From Lineus longissimus (Eukaryota > Nemertea > Pilidiophora > Heteronemertea > Lineidae), in the NCBI RefSeq assembly GCF_910592395.1, contig NC_088310.1:18235501-18299500 (forward strand): 64,000 nucleotides of DNA, given 5' to 3'. This document shows positions 24,148-36,100 of the stretch, piece by piece. The position numbers and the translations under genes are program-made. How positions within the stretch are numbered: the first letter of the stretch is position 1; every line of letters starts with the position of its first letter. The notes below the pieces were generated by a model that did no database searches, was not told the origin of the DNA, and saw only the letters and a list, made by a program, of their open reading frames with translations.

Positions 24148-25454
24148 CTGATCAAGAAATGCTGCAGTGACAAGTGGCATCGTGTGAGAACAGCCCTGTA
24201 TCGAAAGACTCCAAGATACAATGTCTGTCATGGACAGTTCGGGACACTTTGTTCAGAAGTTGTTTGTTTTACAATGGGTCTAGTTACACGAATAGCTGAA
24301 CATTTAGAGTTGGACTCGATAGTGAGACGAATTCTGGACTTCCGTGCCATGGCTGGATTGTAGAATGACGTATTTGTCTGTTTATTAAAGGCACTGCCTG
24401 GAACAAGTGTGGGCACACAAAAAGTTTTGAGCCAAATCAACCCGTTTACTATGTGTACAGACTGATGTGACAGCAAATCTTTAGCAAACATGTGTGGGAC
24501 CACTTGCTGAGGTTTGAAACAGTAATGTAGTAATTGCATCTCTGATGTTCTCTCTGCATCACTGGAACAAGTGTTGTTTGGGGAGAATGTGGTTGGTTTT
24601 GGGTTGATGCCCATGTTTTCTACATCTTAAACTTGGGGACAATATAGACAGGTCTTGGACTGATGCCGGTTTTCATATCATAAACTCAGGACTGTGGTTA
24701 CGTAACTAAGAGTAGCTAGCTGTAGACAGGAGATTAGTCTTTATCTAGGCGTAGAAGCGGCCGCGACTTACTGTCAGTCTGTGATAACTACCTGTATACA
24801 AGCACTTGCCTTCACTTGGTGCACAAGCAACGAAAGTGGTAATGCTAGGAGCACACACTGCACTATTAGCACACACTGCACTATTGTTGCAGTCGTCCTG
24901 CGTCCAAATGTTTAGTCACATGCACACACTGCAACCACTATTTAAGCGCATGGGTGGCTGATTTTTAAATTGCAGCGTGTGCATTTGACTGAAGGAATCG
25001 GATTAGGACTAAGGTAAGCCGACACTGTGTACCTTCCAGATGTGCCAAACAGGATGATGCTGGTTGGCATTTTGAATAACAGCGTCGTAGGGTGGTGAAC
25101 CCCATGGATACTACTCAACCTTGGTCACTTAAGCAGTAGTTGGGCTGTGTCGTTGTGTCAAAGTCTTCATACCGCATTTCAGTCGAGTGGCGTGCACCAA
25201 GGTTAGTTGTGACTTGTACTTAGCATTGAGACCTTGTATTTGACTGGGTGTATATGATATTGTACATTTAGTTGCCTGTCTTAGTCGCTGATGTTTAGGT
25301 GCACGTTTGTAAATTTAGTCGGGCCGCTTGGATATCGGTTGCGTTGAGACATGATGGGGCTTAGTGGAGTATGGCTGACTTGTGGCACATGAACAGAATA
25401 GTGCGTCTTGTGGGGAGATAGAAAGATGAGATTTCTATTTACAGGGCATTACCG

Positions 25455-25460
25455 AATAAA
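25455..25460 (+). terminator. Candidate PPP4R4 polyadenylation signal
   Basis: AATAAA about 1.3 kb after the PPP4R4 stop codon. It was picked by position and motif only; nearer variant signals are possible. Confidence 0.4.
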
Positions 25461-25867
25461 AATTGTAGAATACAGTGGTTCGGAAACCAATGTACTATAA
25501 ATTGTTCCCCAGTGTACAGTTTCTAGAAATTCTAAATTGTATATATCCAGTTTTGTTGAGAGTTCAATGTATATCATGATTGTTCCAAAACATAAAAATC
25601 GTACGAAGTTTTATCCCGAAATTGTATTATGGAAATAATTGTATGGTTGTTGATACTTTTAAAATTGTGGCAGAAGATTTTGAAACTAGGTTTCCTGTGA
25701 ATTGTGCTGTACTTTGGTGTATGGTTGGTTTTGTACAAAAAAGCCTGTTCAACTCTTCCAAATTTCAGTCCTGTAACAACAGGCCTCAGTAACTTGGCGA
25801 TTTGACAGTTTTTATTCTGATAGTAATTTTGAGCATCTTGCATTACCCTGCCATTCGTTTGGTACTA

Positions 25868-26068
25868 CAGTCCCAATCACAATTGACATCCGTCCTGCTT
25901 CGCGACAGTGACACGCAGCTTCCTCATGGAGTTGTACACCAATGATGCGCTTATCTCTCTATGTTTCGCGTAAATTATGTGCGATATCTGTGCGACTTAC
26001 GCACTGGGTAGTGCTTCTATGATGCACCAATGACGCGATTTACGGGATGTCAATTGTGATTAGGACTG
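25868..26068. mobile_element. 201-bp MITE with TA duplication
   Basis: Termini CAGTCCCAATCACAATTGAC and its inverse extend 24 bp and are flanked by TA at both ends, consistent with a Tc1/mariner-type MITE. Confidence 0.8.
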
Positions 26069-26837
26069 TATGTTCTGCTGTGTAGGTGATTCCACTGGGC
26101 ATACAGCAAATGAAGGACCGATGTGATTGAAGAACTTATACGTAGGGCCGATTCTCGATTTGTAATCATTTTTTAACACGATTTTAGATCAACTTTGCAG
26201 AATTGATTAGTGAGGTATTTATTTCTAAGTTATTCACATCATTTGATAGGCGTTCACATTGAATTTTGATTTTCAATATTGACACGTTATTGTCAGGGAT
26301 TTCTTGATAGTTTATACATGTGTTGATGACAGTCACTTGTTTTCCACGAGTTCTCATTAGAAATAGGTTTCATTTGTATGTTGATATAGAGCAGAGATTT
26401 GGGCATACTTTGATGATCTGAGCCGGATGGTGTGTGGCGATTCTTTTAAAGAAAAGGCCTTTGTCACAGGATATCAGTGATTGTAATGAAAATATGTGCA
26501 GTGCTCCTCGGTGTCACAACCAAGGACAGCTAGGTTTGATATGGGTTGACCATTTTGGCCAGAAACGGAAAGCCTAAAGCATTTAGAACAATCTCAAAAT
26601 GAAATGAATGCCAATTTCAAGGGTGGCGGTTTCGTCTTTGTTTTCCATAGAACATGGTTCCATGAATTGGGGTATAAATACTGCATTACAATAGTTTTGG
26701 GAGATTTTTGACCTATCATTGTTTTCTCTACCTACCTACCTAGGGTAAACGTTGCACTAGACATTGAATCAAGTGTACGGAGATTTGTTAAAGACACCTG
26801 TGTTATGATTTATTTGATTTTGATTGAGCACATTTCT

Positions 26838-26940
26838 AAAGTGGGTAGCGCAGTTAGTTGAGTCAACCTTGAAATCGCAAACAGATGAGTCTAATGAGTT
26901 GAAATGTACAAGCCTTGAATTTAACCCCTGCCACAGCTGC
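26838..26940 (+). repeat. Possible old tRNA-derived SINE head
   Basis: GTGGGTAGCGCAGTTAGTTG resembles an A box and a degenerate GAATTTAACCCC sits where a B box would be. Weak evidence. Confidence 0.3.
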
Positions 26941-27919
26941 CATGGCAGTGGATGCCCACCAAAATGGCCTTCGTGCCCTCTATATCTTCTTTCACTTCTT
27001 CCAGTAGCCAAGGCCAAAATGGCTCTAAAATGGGTCCCCTAATAATTGCTTTGAATTCAAGGCCTGAATATGCACATTGTTTGTGTTTGAAGCTGAGTTA
27101 TGGACTAATCCATTTGTAGAAAATCGACTAAGATATAATTGTCACTTTCATGAACGAGGAGGGGTGGAGCACAGAATGTGTTAATATTGGTCATCGGACT
27201 TCACACTGGGGCAAAGGGCTGCATGTGACATCAAACACCTGGTAACGTCGAGACAAATTGAAATTGTATCAACATCACTCTGTTGCAATGTTGCATGTTT
27301 TATAAACTGTCAGACGGACTAGTTTTCCTCTCCACCAGCAGATAGCGCGATCTGCTTGTAAGTTGGATTGCTCGATCCAACAGAATGAGCCACAGCCCAA
27401 CAGTTTTCAGAGTTTCAATTTGAGGTGTGATAGAATTGAAATTGACACCACACTATTTGGTCTCCGTATTTGAATCGAAAACTTTGGTGGAGCTCGAATT
27501 ACAGCCCAAATCATTGTCTGGTTGAGCCTACATTTTGGCTCCACCCACCTGGCATCAGTCTTAGTACTAAGACCCACCTCTGGCTCTACTGATGGACTGT
27601 CTTAATTTTGTGTTTAATTATGATAACATGAACCACCGGATACATGTCTCTCCTTAACTGACTGTTCCACTTCCTAAGCTTGATGAAGGCGTTTTTAAAT
27701 GCTAGGCCAGGGTCAATGCACCACAAGTGATGTCACTTGAAGCCCTCTGTCAGTTATGAGAATTTGACAACCTCTTAGTGAATCGCGCAAGAGTATTTTG
27801 TACACCACATTTGATTGTAAATATCAGATTTTCTCATATGATAAAGAGCAAAGAAACTAAGATTATATTGTAGTCGTTATTATTTTTATCATCTGTCAAT
27901 ACACCGGGCTGGGAAAGTT

Positions 27920-29330
27920 TTTTCACTGAAGGAGTGTCATATATTGGAGACGCTTTCTAATGAATATGTCATCCAAATTTGTACCAAATTACCTTCGAAG
28001 TAGCACCGTTCGTCAGAGGAGACCGTTTGTCTGTTACTGCAAAATCGGTCAGGAGCGTGCCGACTTTCTGGCTATTGACGTCATAACCACTCGTCCACGA
28101 AACTTCCCGTCCAGACAAAAAGTCATGCTTCAAGAGGAGTTTGCAAAGGAAACGTGTGTGAAGACCAAACACATGTGGCTTGTCCATTTGGGGTCTAATG
28201 ATGTCATCCTCCAATATCAGATTCCTGGAGATTCTCGCGTCTCATGTTTTGGAGGACAGTCTCTTCCAAGATGGGAATTCCTAGAGGAAGGAGATTCCTG
28301 TGTCTGATATGAGAGGACAGTCTCCTTGAACTTGGGAATTATTCCTGAAGACATTCGTCTACACCCGTCTCTTGGAACGAGAGGACATCAGTCTCCTCCA
28401 AGGTGATAGTCCTTCGTGAAGACACTTGTATCTAATATGGGAAGACAAAGCTAGGGCCCTCTGAGCGGGTGTGTCAGGCTGACACTGACCACGTTTCCTT
28501 TGCAAACTCCTCTTGAAGCATGACTTTTTCTTTGGTAATTAGATCTTGAAGCGATAGTTGAAGACCAATTGCTCTGTGTCGGTGTGTGCTCAATTGAAGT
28601 CTCTACCCCACCATTGGTCGTTTTTGCCTCTAGTCTCCGTTGGGGAGACTGAGCATGATAGGGGCAGTAACTCTTTGAGTCAGTACGCAGTACGTGTCTG
28701 TTACCAGGACGTCCACAGCCGATATGGTTTTTTCAGTCACAATACGCTACCGAATGTTCCTTTTTCCGGTGACTGCTTCACAAGGACGGCTGGACAAGGA
28801 TGACACAATGGACGACCAAAGATTTTAGGGACTCGGCCTGTGAAGTGAATATATGATACAAGTTTATTGGGTTATTGGGTTTATTGCTCTTGAAAAACGG
28901 AAAGAAGAACAGTCGCATCGATCACATCAATCACGCATCTTACACATGCCAAAAGACACGACGTTTCCTGACCGATTTTACAGCAATAGTACCAGCATAC
29001 GCTGCTGATCGCTAGTCTTGCTCCGACCGCACTTCCTTACCAATCAACAATCAATGCGTTGCGGGTAAGACTTTCTTCTCTGGAGGAGGCGCATCGGAGA
29101 CGACAAATTTGCAACAAATTACCTTGGAAGCAGCACCGTTCGTCGGAGGTGATAGTTTGTCTGTTACTGCAAAATCGATGCGATGTCTTCTTTTCGGAAA
29201 TAAAGGTTCGGAACTTGAAGACCAAAAAAGACCATTCGGGGTCCAATTATGTCATCCTCCAATGGCGGAATCCTGAGGATAGTTTTTTTGGAGGACAGGC
29301 TCTTGAATGACATTCAATTGAAGATTCTAC
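27920..29330. repeat. Two diverged copies of an unclassified repeat
   Basis: Segments at about 27980-28270 and 29105-29310 share ordered blocks: CAAATTACCTT-GAAG-AGCAC, GTTTGTCTGTTACTGCAAAA, GGGGTC-AAT-ATGTCATCC and TTTTGGAGGACAG. No stable reading frame is shared, so this is a dispersed repeat and not a gene pair. Confidence 0.6.
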
Positions 29331-29928
29331 CCTCCCATTGGCCGTAGTCAAATAAAAAAAATCCCGGATTTATCATCAGCGCCCGCATTAAAAAATGCCG
29401 CCGCATACTCTGATTACCTATGCCTAAACGAACCCCGGTAAGAAAAAAACATTTAAAAACCCCACCTCATCCCTCACGAGAAAAACTTATCATGTTCACA
29501 GCGCAACCAGTGTCGTAGCCGGATCCAGAAAGCTAACAATATGGGAAAGATAATGTTTGCTCTGATCTATATCGTGCATGCATGCGACACATATATCATG
29601 AGAAATGCCATTTGCGCCGCAACCAGTCGCTCCTGTCAGCGCCCGCGCCACCGTCATGAGGTTCCTCGGAACCAAAGGTATCACGTACCAATGTGCTGTA
29701 CTGAAGACCATTACCCGTGTTTGCCCCCCCCCCCCCCCCCCCCCGGTGACCGCATGGCTTGTCTTATTCGAAAGTATCTGCTGCCAGTAACGCTCGATTA
29801 GGCCTTGTCAGTGTTTCAACTTGATATAAGAGAAACGCTTCGTCAAAATTCCGACGGCAATCATTGTTTTCGGCATGAACATTTTTCTGCGGTCGATGGG
29901 TTTTTTGTGGACTGGTCGTTCCTCCAAA

Positions 29929-30005
29929 TAAATTATATTTGAATCTCCCGCTTCCCTAGGCCGTTCCTCCAAATAAATTATATTTCAATCTCCCGCTTCC
30001 CTAGG
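29929..30005. repeat. Two-copy ~38-bp tandem repeat
   Basis: CGTTCCTCCAAATAAATTATATTTGAATCTCCCGCTTCCCTAGG occurs twice in a row with one change, in intergenic DNA. Confidence 0.7.
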
Positions 30006-31479
30006 CCCTTGCTTAGCGAATTTGTAGGCCCTTGTTCTGGGCCTCAGTTTCAGTCAGAAAAAAAATGTCGGACACCATCGAGAAACGTGGACTGCTGCTC
30101 CGATTTTTTTCAATATTATGCCTTTATTCCGGTAAGATAATATCTGAAAATTGTTTTTGTCGATAGAATGTGTAGTAAAGTTCTCGCAGGCTCGCAATGG
30201 CTCTTTGAAATAGGTGTTTAGACATGTCAGACGGGTTTTTTGGCATCTATATATATCGTTGTGGTTTCTGAAAGTTCTGTGAGCAGCCCATCCGTTTGTG
30301 GAAATATAATAATGTTTTTCATTCGGGGGTTTTCCTGTAATATCTTTCTCTGTAAGGCCTTATTCTACACAGTATCACGATATCGATGGTTGTAAATCAC
30401 GCAAAAATTGCTTCTTACAGCAAACTGTTTCTCTCCACAAGTTTTATTAGTCCTAAAGTTACCATTCGGCGAGATTGAAATGATTTTGGCAAAGGATTAC
30501 CGAGATATCATCGGATAAATTCGCATCAGAAATTACACGCTTGCTGTTTGACCTATTACTCGCCGCAAGACAGGGCATAGGAAGTGACGTGTAGGGCATG
30601 TGGCAATCCCACAATGCAAGGTCTGGCATAATATGTCTGAAGTTTTTGGCGGGATAAATCAGATAAGGTACAAAATAAATGCACAATGTATCTGTTTTGC
30701 GTAATTTTATTAAAAAGCACCGGTGATAGCACTATACGTGGGTATACATGAGTATATGTTTAGAATAATAACAAACATAACTAGGCTTCGACAACTATAT
30801 TTGAACAAACTTGTCACTGGTTCCTTACAATTTTTAAATTTCAGCACTTTGCGAGTTTGATATTTGAACTGTCCTTCCAAGATGTGGCGAAAGCAAGACT
30901 GGTTGTCATCTATGTATGGGTTTAGATATCTGCATAAAAAATCTGATGATTGTGGTCACGTGACAAGATGGTGACAATCTTACTATTGCCACAACCGAAA
31001 AGAACGCTTAAATGTATTAAGTGTTTGAGGACTTGTTAACAAGATTCATAAGTTCAATTTCTTTACTTTGAAATAATTTTCATAATGATACAGAGTAAAA
31101 AATAGTTCTCATTACGCCCGATATGACGCCTTAAAAGCTCTAAAATAGAAAATTTATATGGATTTATGAAAAAATATATTGAAAATCTAATGCATGTATT
31201 TACATAATTCATTCAAGCCAATTGTCCGAAAAGCAGGGCTCCTCGCCCCACACCTGGTTAGAACACTCCCAATGGGAGAACTAAGTTCATTATAATGCAT
31301 ATAGGCCTACTCATTAATTATAATGCATATATTCATTGATTATAATGCATGTATTCATTAACCAACATTAGCATAGAGACCCACAGAGCGCATTTCTATC
31401 AATTTTTTTTCATTTATAATCATATACAATATACAAGTACACGTAATGTTATATTTACAAACTTATGAGTGGCAGTAGC

Positions 31480-31995
31480 CAATAGAAGCTCTAAGCAATG
31501 TATCATACGGTAATAAGACACAAATTGAAGCTCTTAGCAATGTATCATACGGTGATAACACACAAATTTAAACTCTTAGCAATGTATCATACGGTGATAA
31601 CACACAAATTTAAACTCTTAGCAATGTATCATACGGTAATAAGACACAAATTGAAGCTCTTAGCAATGTATCATACGGTAATAAGACACAAATTGAAGCT
31701 CTTAGCAATGTATCATACGGTGATAACACACAAATTTAAACTCTTAGCAATGTATCATACGGTAATAAGACACGAATTGAAGCTCTTAGCAATGTATCAT
31801 ACGGTAATAAGACACAAATTTAAACTCTTAGCAATGTATCTTACGGTAATAAGACACGAATTGAAGCTCTTAGCAATGTATCATACGGTAATAAGACACA
31901 AATCTAAACTCTTAGCAAAGTATAATACGGTTTAAATAAGAAACAAATTGAAGCTCTTAGCATATAATGTATCATACGGTTATAAGACAAATTGG
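31480..31995. repeat. 42-bp minisatellite, ~11-12 units
   Basis: The unit is GCAATGTATCATACGGTAAT plus AAGACACAAATTGAAGCTCTTA. Two variants alternate irregularly, one with GGTAATAAGACACAAATTGA and one with GGTGATAACACACAAATTTA. Since 42 is a multiple of three, one frame stays open for 145 codons. Units at the right end are degraded. Confidence 0.9.
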
Positions 31996-33123
31996 TAGCA
32001 AGCCATTGAATACAGTACTACAGTACAAAATGTATTACATTTTATATGAAATTCATAATAATTAAATGACAAATATATATGTATGATGCATATAAATGTA
32101 CATGTTGGTGTGTGACAAGGCTGCTCAAGTTAATTTGCATTGCTCTGCAACTTTGTCCTAAAGTTAAATGTTTTAGTGGCTATACTACAATATAAATTCA
32201 ATAACTATTAGACATATATGAATTAACTTCATCGATATTCACAAATGTCATAGCTGCCAATGAAGAACAAATGCAAGTCAAAAAAAACATTAAGCAATGA
32301 TGAGAAAAATTGCTTTTCATGCTCATGTAATGCATGTGAGGACTTGTTCATAAGACAAAGGTTGATCAAACACATACCATTTGGCAGTCCCTACCAGTGC
32401 GCGTTTAGCAGTCAGTTCCCCGCAAGGTATTTTTTTCTCCCGCAAGGTAATTTTTAAAATATGTGTTGTATCATATCAAGCATTGATAAAGACTTAGAAT
32501 GTGGAAACAATACTACAGGATCTTCTCTAGCAAATTTGATACCAAATTCTGACAATAGGGGGCTTTCAGAAGATAAAGTTTGGCCAAGGAGTTGTACTAG
32601 TGTTATTAAGAAATTGTGAAAATGAGAACTCTGGTTCTGTTAATTTGTTTTAGAAGATAAATCGTCTCCTATCCAATGGCTATCGGTTCTACAGGTGTGT
32701 GACTACCGTAACTGCCTTTTTAAAAAAGGGAAAGCTTTGAACCTTCTGAAAATCCAACCCTCAGTCGTATGTGTCCTATGGATATATAGATTGACTCGGA
32801 TTCCTATAAATTGACACAATCATTAGTATCCCTTCACCTTCTGTAATTGGTAGTCCAGAATCACAGAATCGAACACATTTCAAAAGAACTCACATCACCA
32901 AAAATGAACCATTCGGTTCTGTATAGTTATCATTTCGAACAATTCTTTGTGATTGACGAAAATTTTAAATATTAAACGCGCTGAACGCCTTTTTTAGGTT
33001 ACAATTTTCAGGATATTCAGAAATGTTTGCAATCCTACACAAATTTACCAATAGGTTTTAACAGTCTCTAAATGCAGGTCGGATCAGGACGTAATGTTTA
33101 AAGTTATTCAAACTGCAAATCGT
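31996..33123. other. Intergenic, no gene seen
   Basis: AT-rich sequence between the minisatellite and the arginase stop codon. No coding match. Confidence 0.4.
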
Positions 33124-36100
33124 CTAGTTTTTGATCCTCTTCAACATATCCTCCTTGGTGCAGAGACCAGCTCCAACCAAGAGAAGCTTGGTGGCGGTGT
33201 CCACGGTGATACGGGCGTCATCTTCGGTACCCAGGCCTGGGTTTACCTCGGCCATGTCGATCACGTCAAGATGACCTGCAAGAGTAATAATACAGTTGAA
33301 TCTTGACAGGAAGGTTTGGTTGAAAGAACAGGCGAGTAGTAGCTACTTGATCATGAGGGGAGGGGAGCAAAACACCTAAGGTTATAGTTATCACGTTGGC
33401 CTGTTTACCAGATATCCAACGAACGTGAGACCCTGGGTGAACTGGGAACAAACTCTGGACCTGCATGCTCCTGTTAGGCGACGGGATAACCTTTAGGCCA
33501 GAGCAGACATATGTCGCTCCTGGATGTCACTGCTTTAAAGAGAATACTGTGGCTGAAATGTTTCTTTCTTCTTACCTGTCTTCTTGCATTCCTCCATGAT
33601 GTGAATACCATCGGTCATGGTGAGACCATCAGGGACCACCGTGCCTGTGGAGGGGGCAATGCTGGGGTCCATTGCGTCGATGTCGTAGCTCAGATGAAGG
33701 CTGCGTTTGGGGCTGAAAGAAATGATATGACCATCAGAGAGGTGCAGGTTTAAGTTTCTACTATCAGGACTCTGGGACCGCCAGGACGGGTTACAAAGCG
33801 GTTTGCAGAGTGTCAGCCACGTTAGCCACACGGAATGCCGGCAGGGTGGACCGCGGTTCTGTATTGATGCTGCCAACGGTGTTGATAGCATGCATCTTCA
33901 TCAGCGGGCTGTCACTCTCCGTAGTACGTGACACGATAATCGTGGACGGTTTTAGCTACGATGACGTTGTACCAAAGTTACTTGCAGCAAGAGGACTCCG
34001 ACACTGGTGAGCTGCCCTTTGGTCTTGTCATCTGTATTATTTCCCATCACTGCATCATGTTCTGGCGAGCGTGATCGCAAGCAACTTACCCAGGGTTGAG
34101 GTAGGCCAAGCAGTCCTTGACCGCCTCTTCTATGCCCACCGCACGGACATCCTCCGCGTAGTAGGACTTGATGTTGTAAGACTTGAGAAACGCCTTCTCG
34201 CCCTCGTCAACGTCACGTAGCCCGATATAAGCCAAGTTCCTCAAGTTGATCCTGGAAGATGGTGACAGAGAATGTGAAGAACATATCAAAAAGTGACCAA
34301 TTTTTGCATCTCATATTGGTTCACCAAAATGGTTGTTTCATTGGTGCTGATTGCAAATTACGTTCCACGGACAATGAGGTAGCCAGAGGGTAACAGTGCC
34401 ATGGACAACGGCTTTAAACCACAGATAAAAATGCAAAGATGACAAGCTGCTGTTACGATACACTCCAGACGTAGTGGACCGACCTCCTCCCTTGCAGATT
34501 TAGAATGACGCAGACTGCCCCGGGAGTCTACTGTCACGTCAGCGCATTCGTATGGCAGTCATTACATATTCTTATATCCTCATTAGCTTCATCGACTTGA
34601 CCCCGAGACCGGTTGACCAGAGTCTTTCAAATAAATCATTTTATTTGAAAAACACTGTGTTGACTAATTAGCATGACGAACGAGAAACAAAGGCCCAGCG
34701 CCATGCGGGGGTTGTTGGTGTTTAAGTCTAGTCTTCATGCCTTAGCGTCTTCGAGGTGTCCTTGCCTTACCTTGGGTGCTTCAGCCATTCGAAGCCAGGG
34801 ATTTTGTTGGGCATAAGGTCCACGAGTTCCTTGGCGTTGAAAGCTAGGGGCATGCCATGGATGTTCCCAGAGGGGCTCACCGCGGGAGTGTTGATATCGG
34901 CTGGAAATATAATTTTAGAAATCATGCATGATATGAATAAATGCAAATACGTTATTCATATCAGCCAATGGGGAAAAAAAATGCTTATCGCAGTTCCAGT
35001 ACATTTGACACGTTGCTTTAGGTAAAACATGGAATTTCTTTACCTGACAATTTGAAAATTGTGTTAAATGTCATGGTTTCTCCAATTGGCTCAAGCTAAT
35101 TTGAGAATTCTGTCAAAAGACAGGCATCAACATACTTTGGGTTGCGAAATGGTATAGACATAATTGCTAAACCCGTTTAGTACATAGTATGACAACCGCT
35201 GTCAAAAAGCTTCTAACGACCGAAATACATGTATAGCATGCGTCTCCAAACAAAAACGATATAACTCTGTTTGGTGTATCAATTGCGTGCCATGCAACTT
35301 AAATAAAATCATTAGTGTGAGAAAAATTTGAGAAACGTGGTGTAGAAGTTAGAAATGTCCGAGGATCGAATGTCCGGGGAACAAAGGATTCTATTATGCG
35401 CGTTAATCTCATGCCGATCTAAATCGGCGGTGCGCGTCGGCAACTGGATTGAAGGACACCGCCGCTAAATCGGCAAGTTCAATCTCTCAGCTATTGCCGG
35501 TTATGGCTTTGATAGAATCAGTCTAGACCATTATCTGTCAGCATACAATAGGGCCGGACACTTTTCCTGGGGAACATTTGATACTTCCTCACCAGCAGTT
35601 GCAATGTTTTAACATGGTAAAATGGTATAATGATGAGTAGCTCAGGTCAATGCGGAGCCGTATTTCTCCGGTGAATCTGTATGAATAGATGAAAACAAGC
35701 ATGAAATAAGGCAAAGGAAAATACTGTTCAACTTCTACAAGCCGTGCACCAAGTTAAACGTACCTTCTTCCAAATGTTTGCCGTCTCTTTTCGGCTGTGT
35801 GAGCGACGATTGCGCATTGTTCTCGCAGTTTCAACATGAACAAGATGTGCAATGTCAAGGTCACGAGAACGCGCACATGCAACTCGCAGCAGCGTGCGAG
35901 TGAACACGCTACCATTATCCACTAGTTTATCTATCTCCGGCCAGCGCCAACGCAGTAGCCTCTGAAACGCTCCTCACAATGGTTGAAACCCTAGAATTAT
36001 ACATACATATGAAAACATGGTGAACCGTTTCGTGAAAGATAAAGGTTACGCCCTTTCCCCACCAACAACGACGCGGTGTCCACTTCTTTTAGGTATGTAA

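Noticed and set aside
30066-30133. First exon encoding a signal-peptide-like start (MSDTIEKRGLLLRFF) before a GTAAGA donor
   Set aside because: Only 23 codons and no downstream exon on the same strand could be joined to it, so it may be chance.
31498-31935. 145-codon repetitive open frame, and a possible CRISPR-like array
   Set aside because: The units are adjacent with no unique spacers, the genome is animal, and the frame stays open only because 42 is divisible by three.
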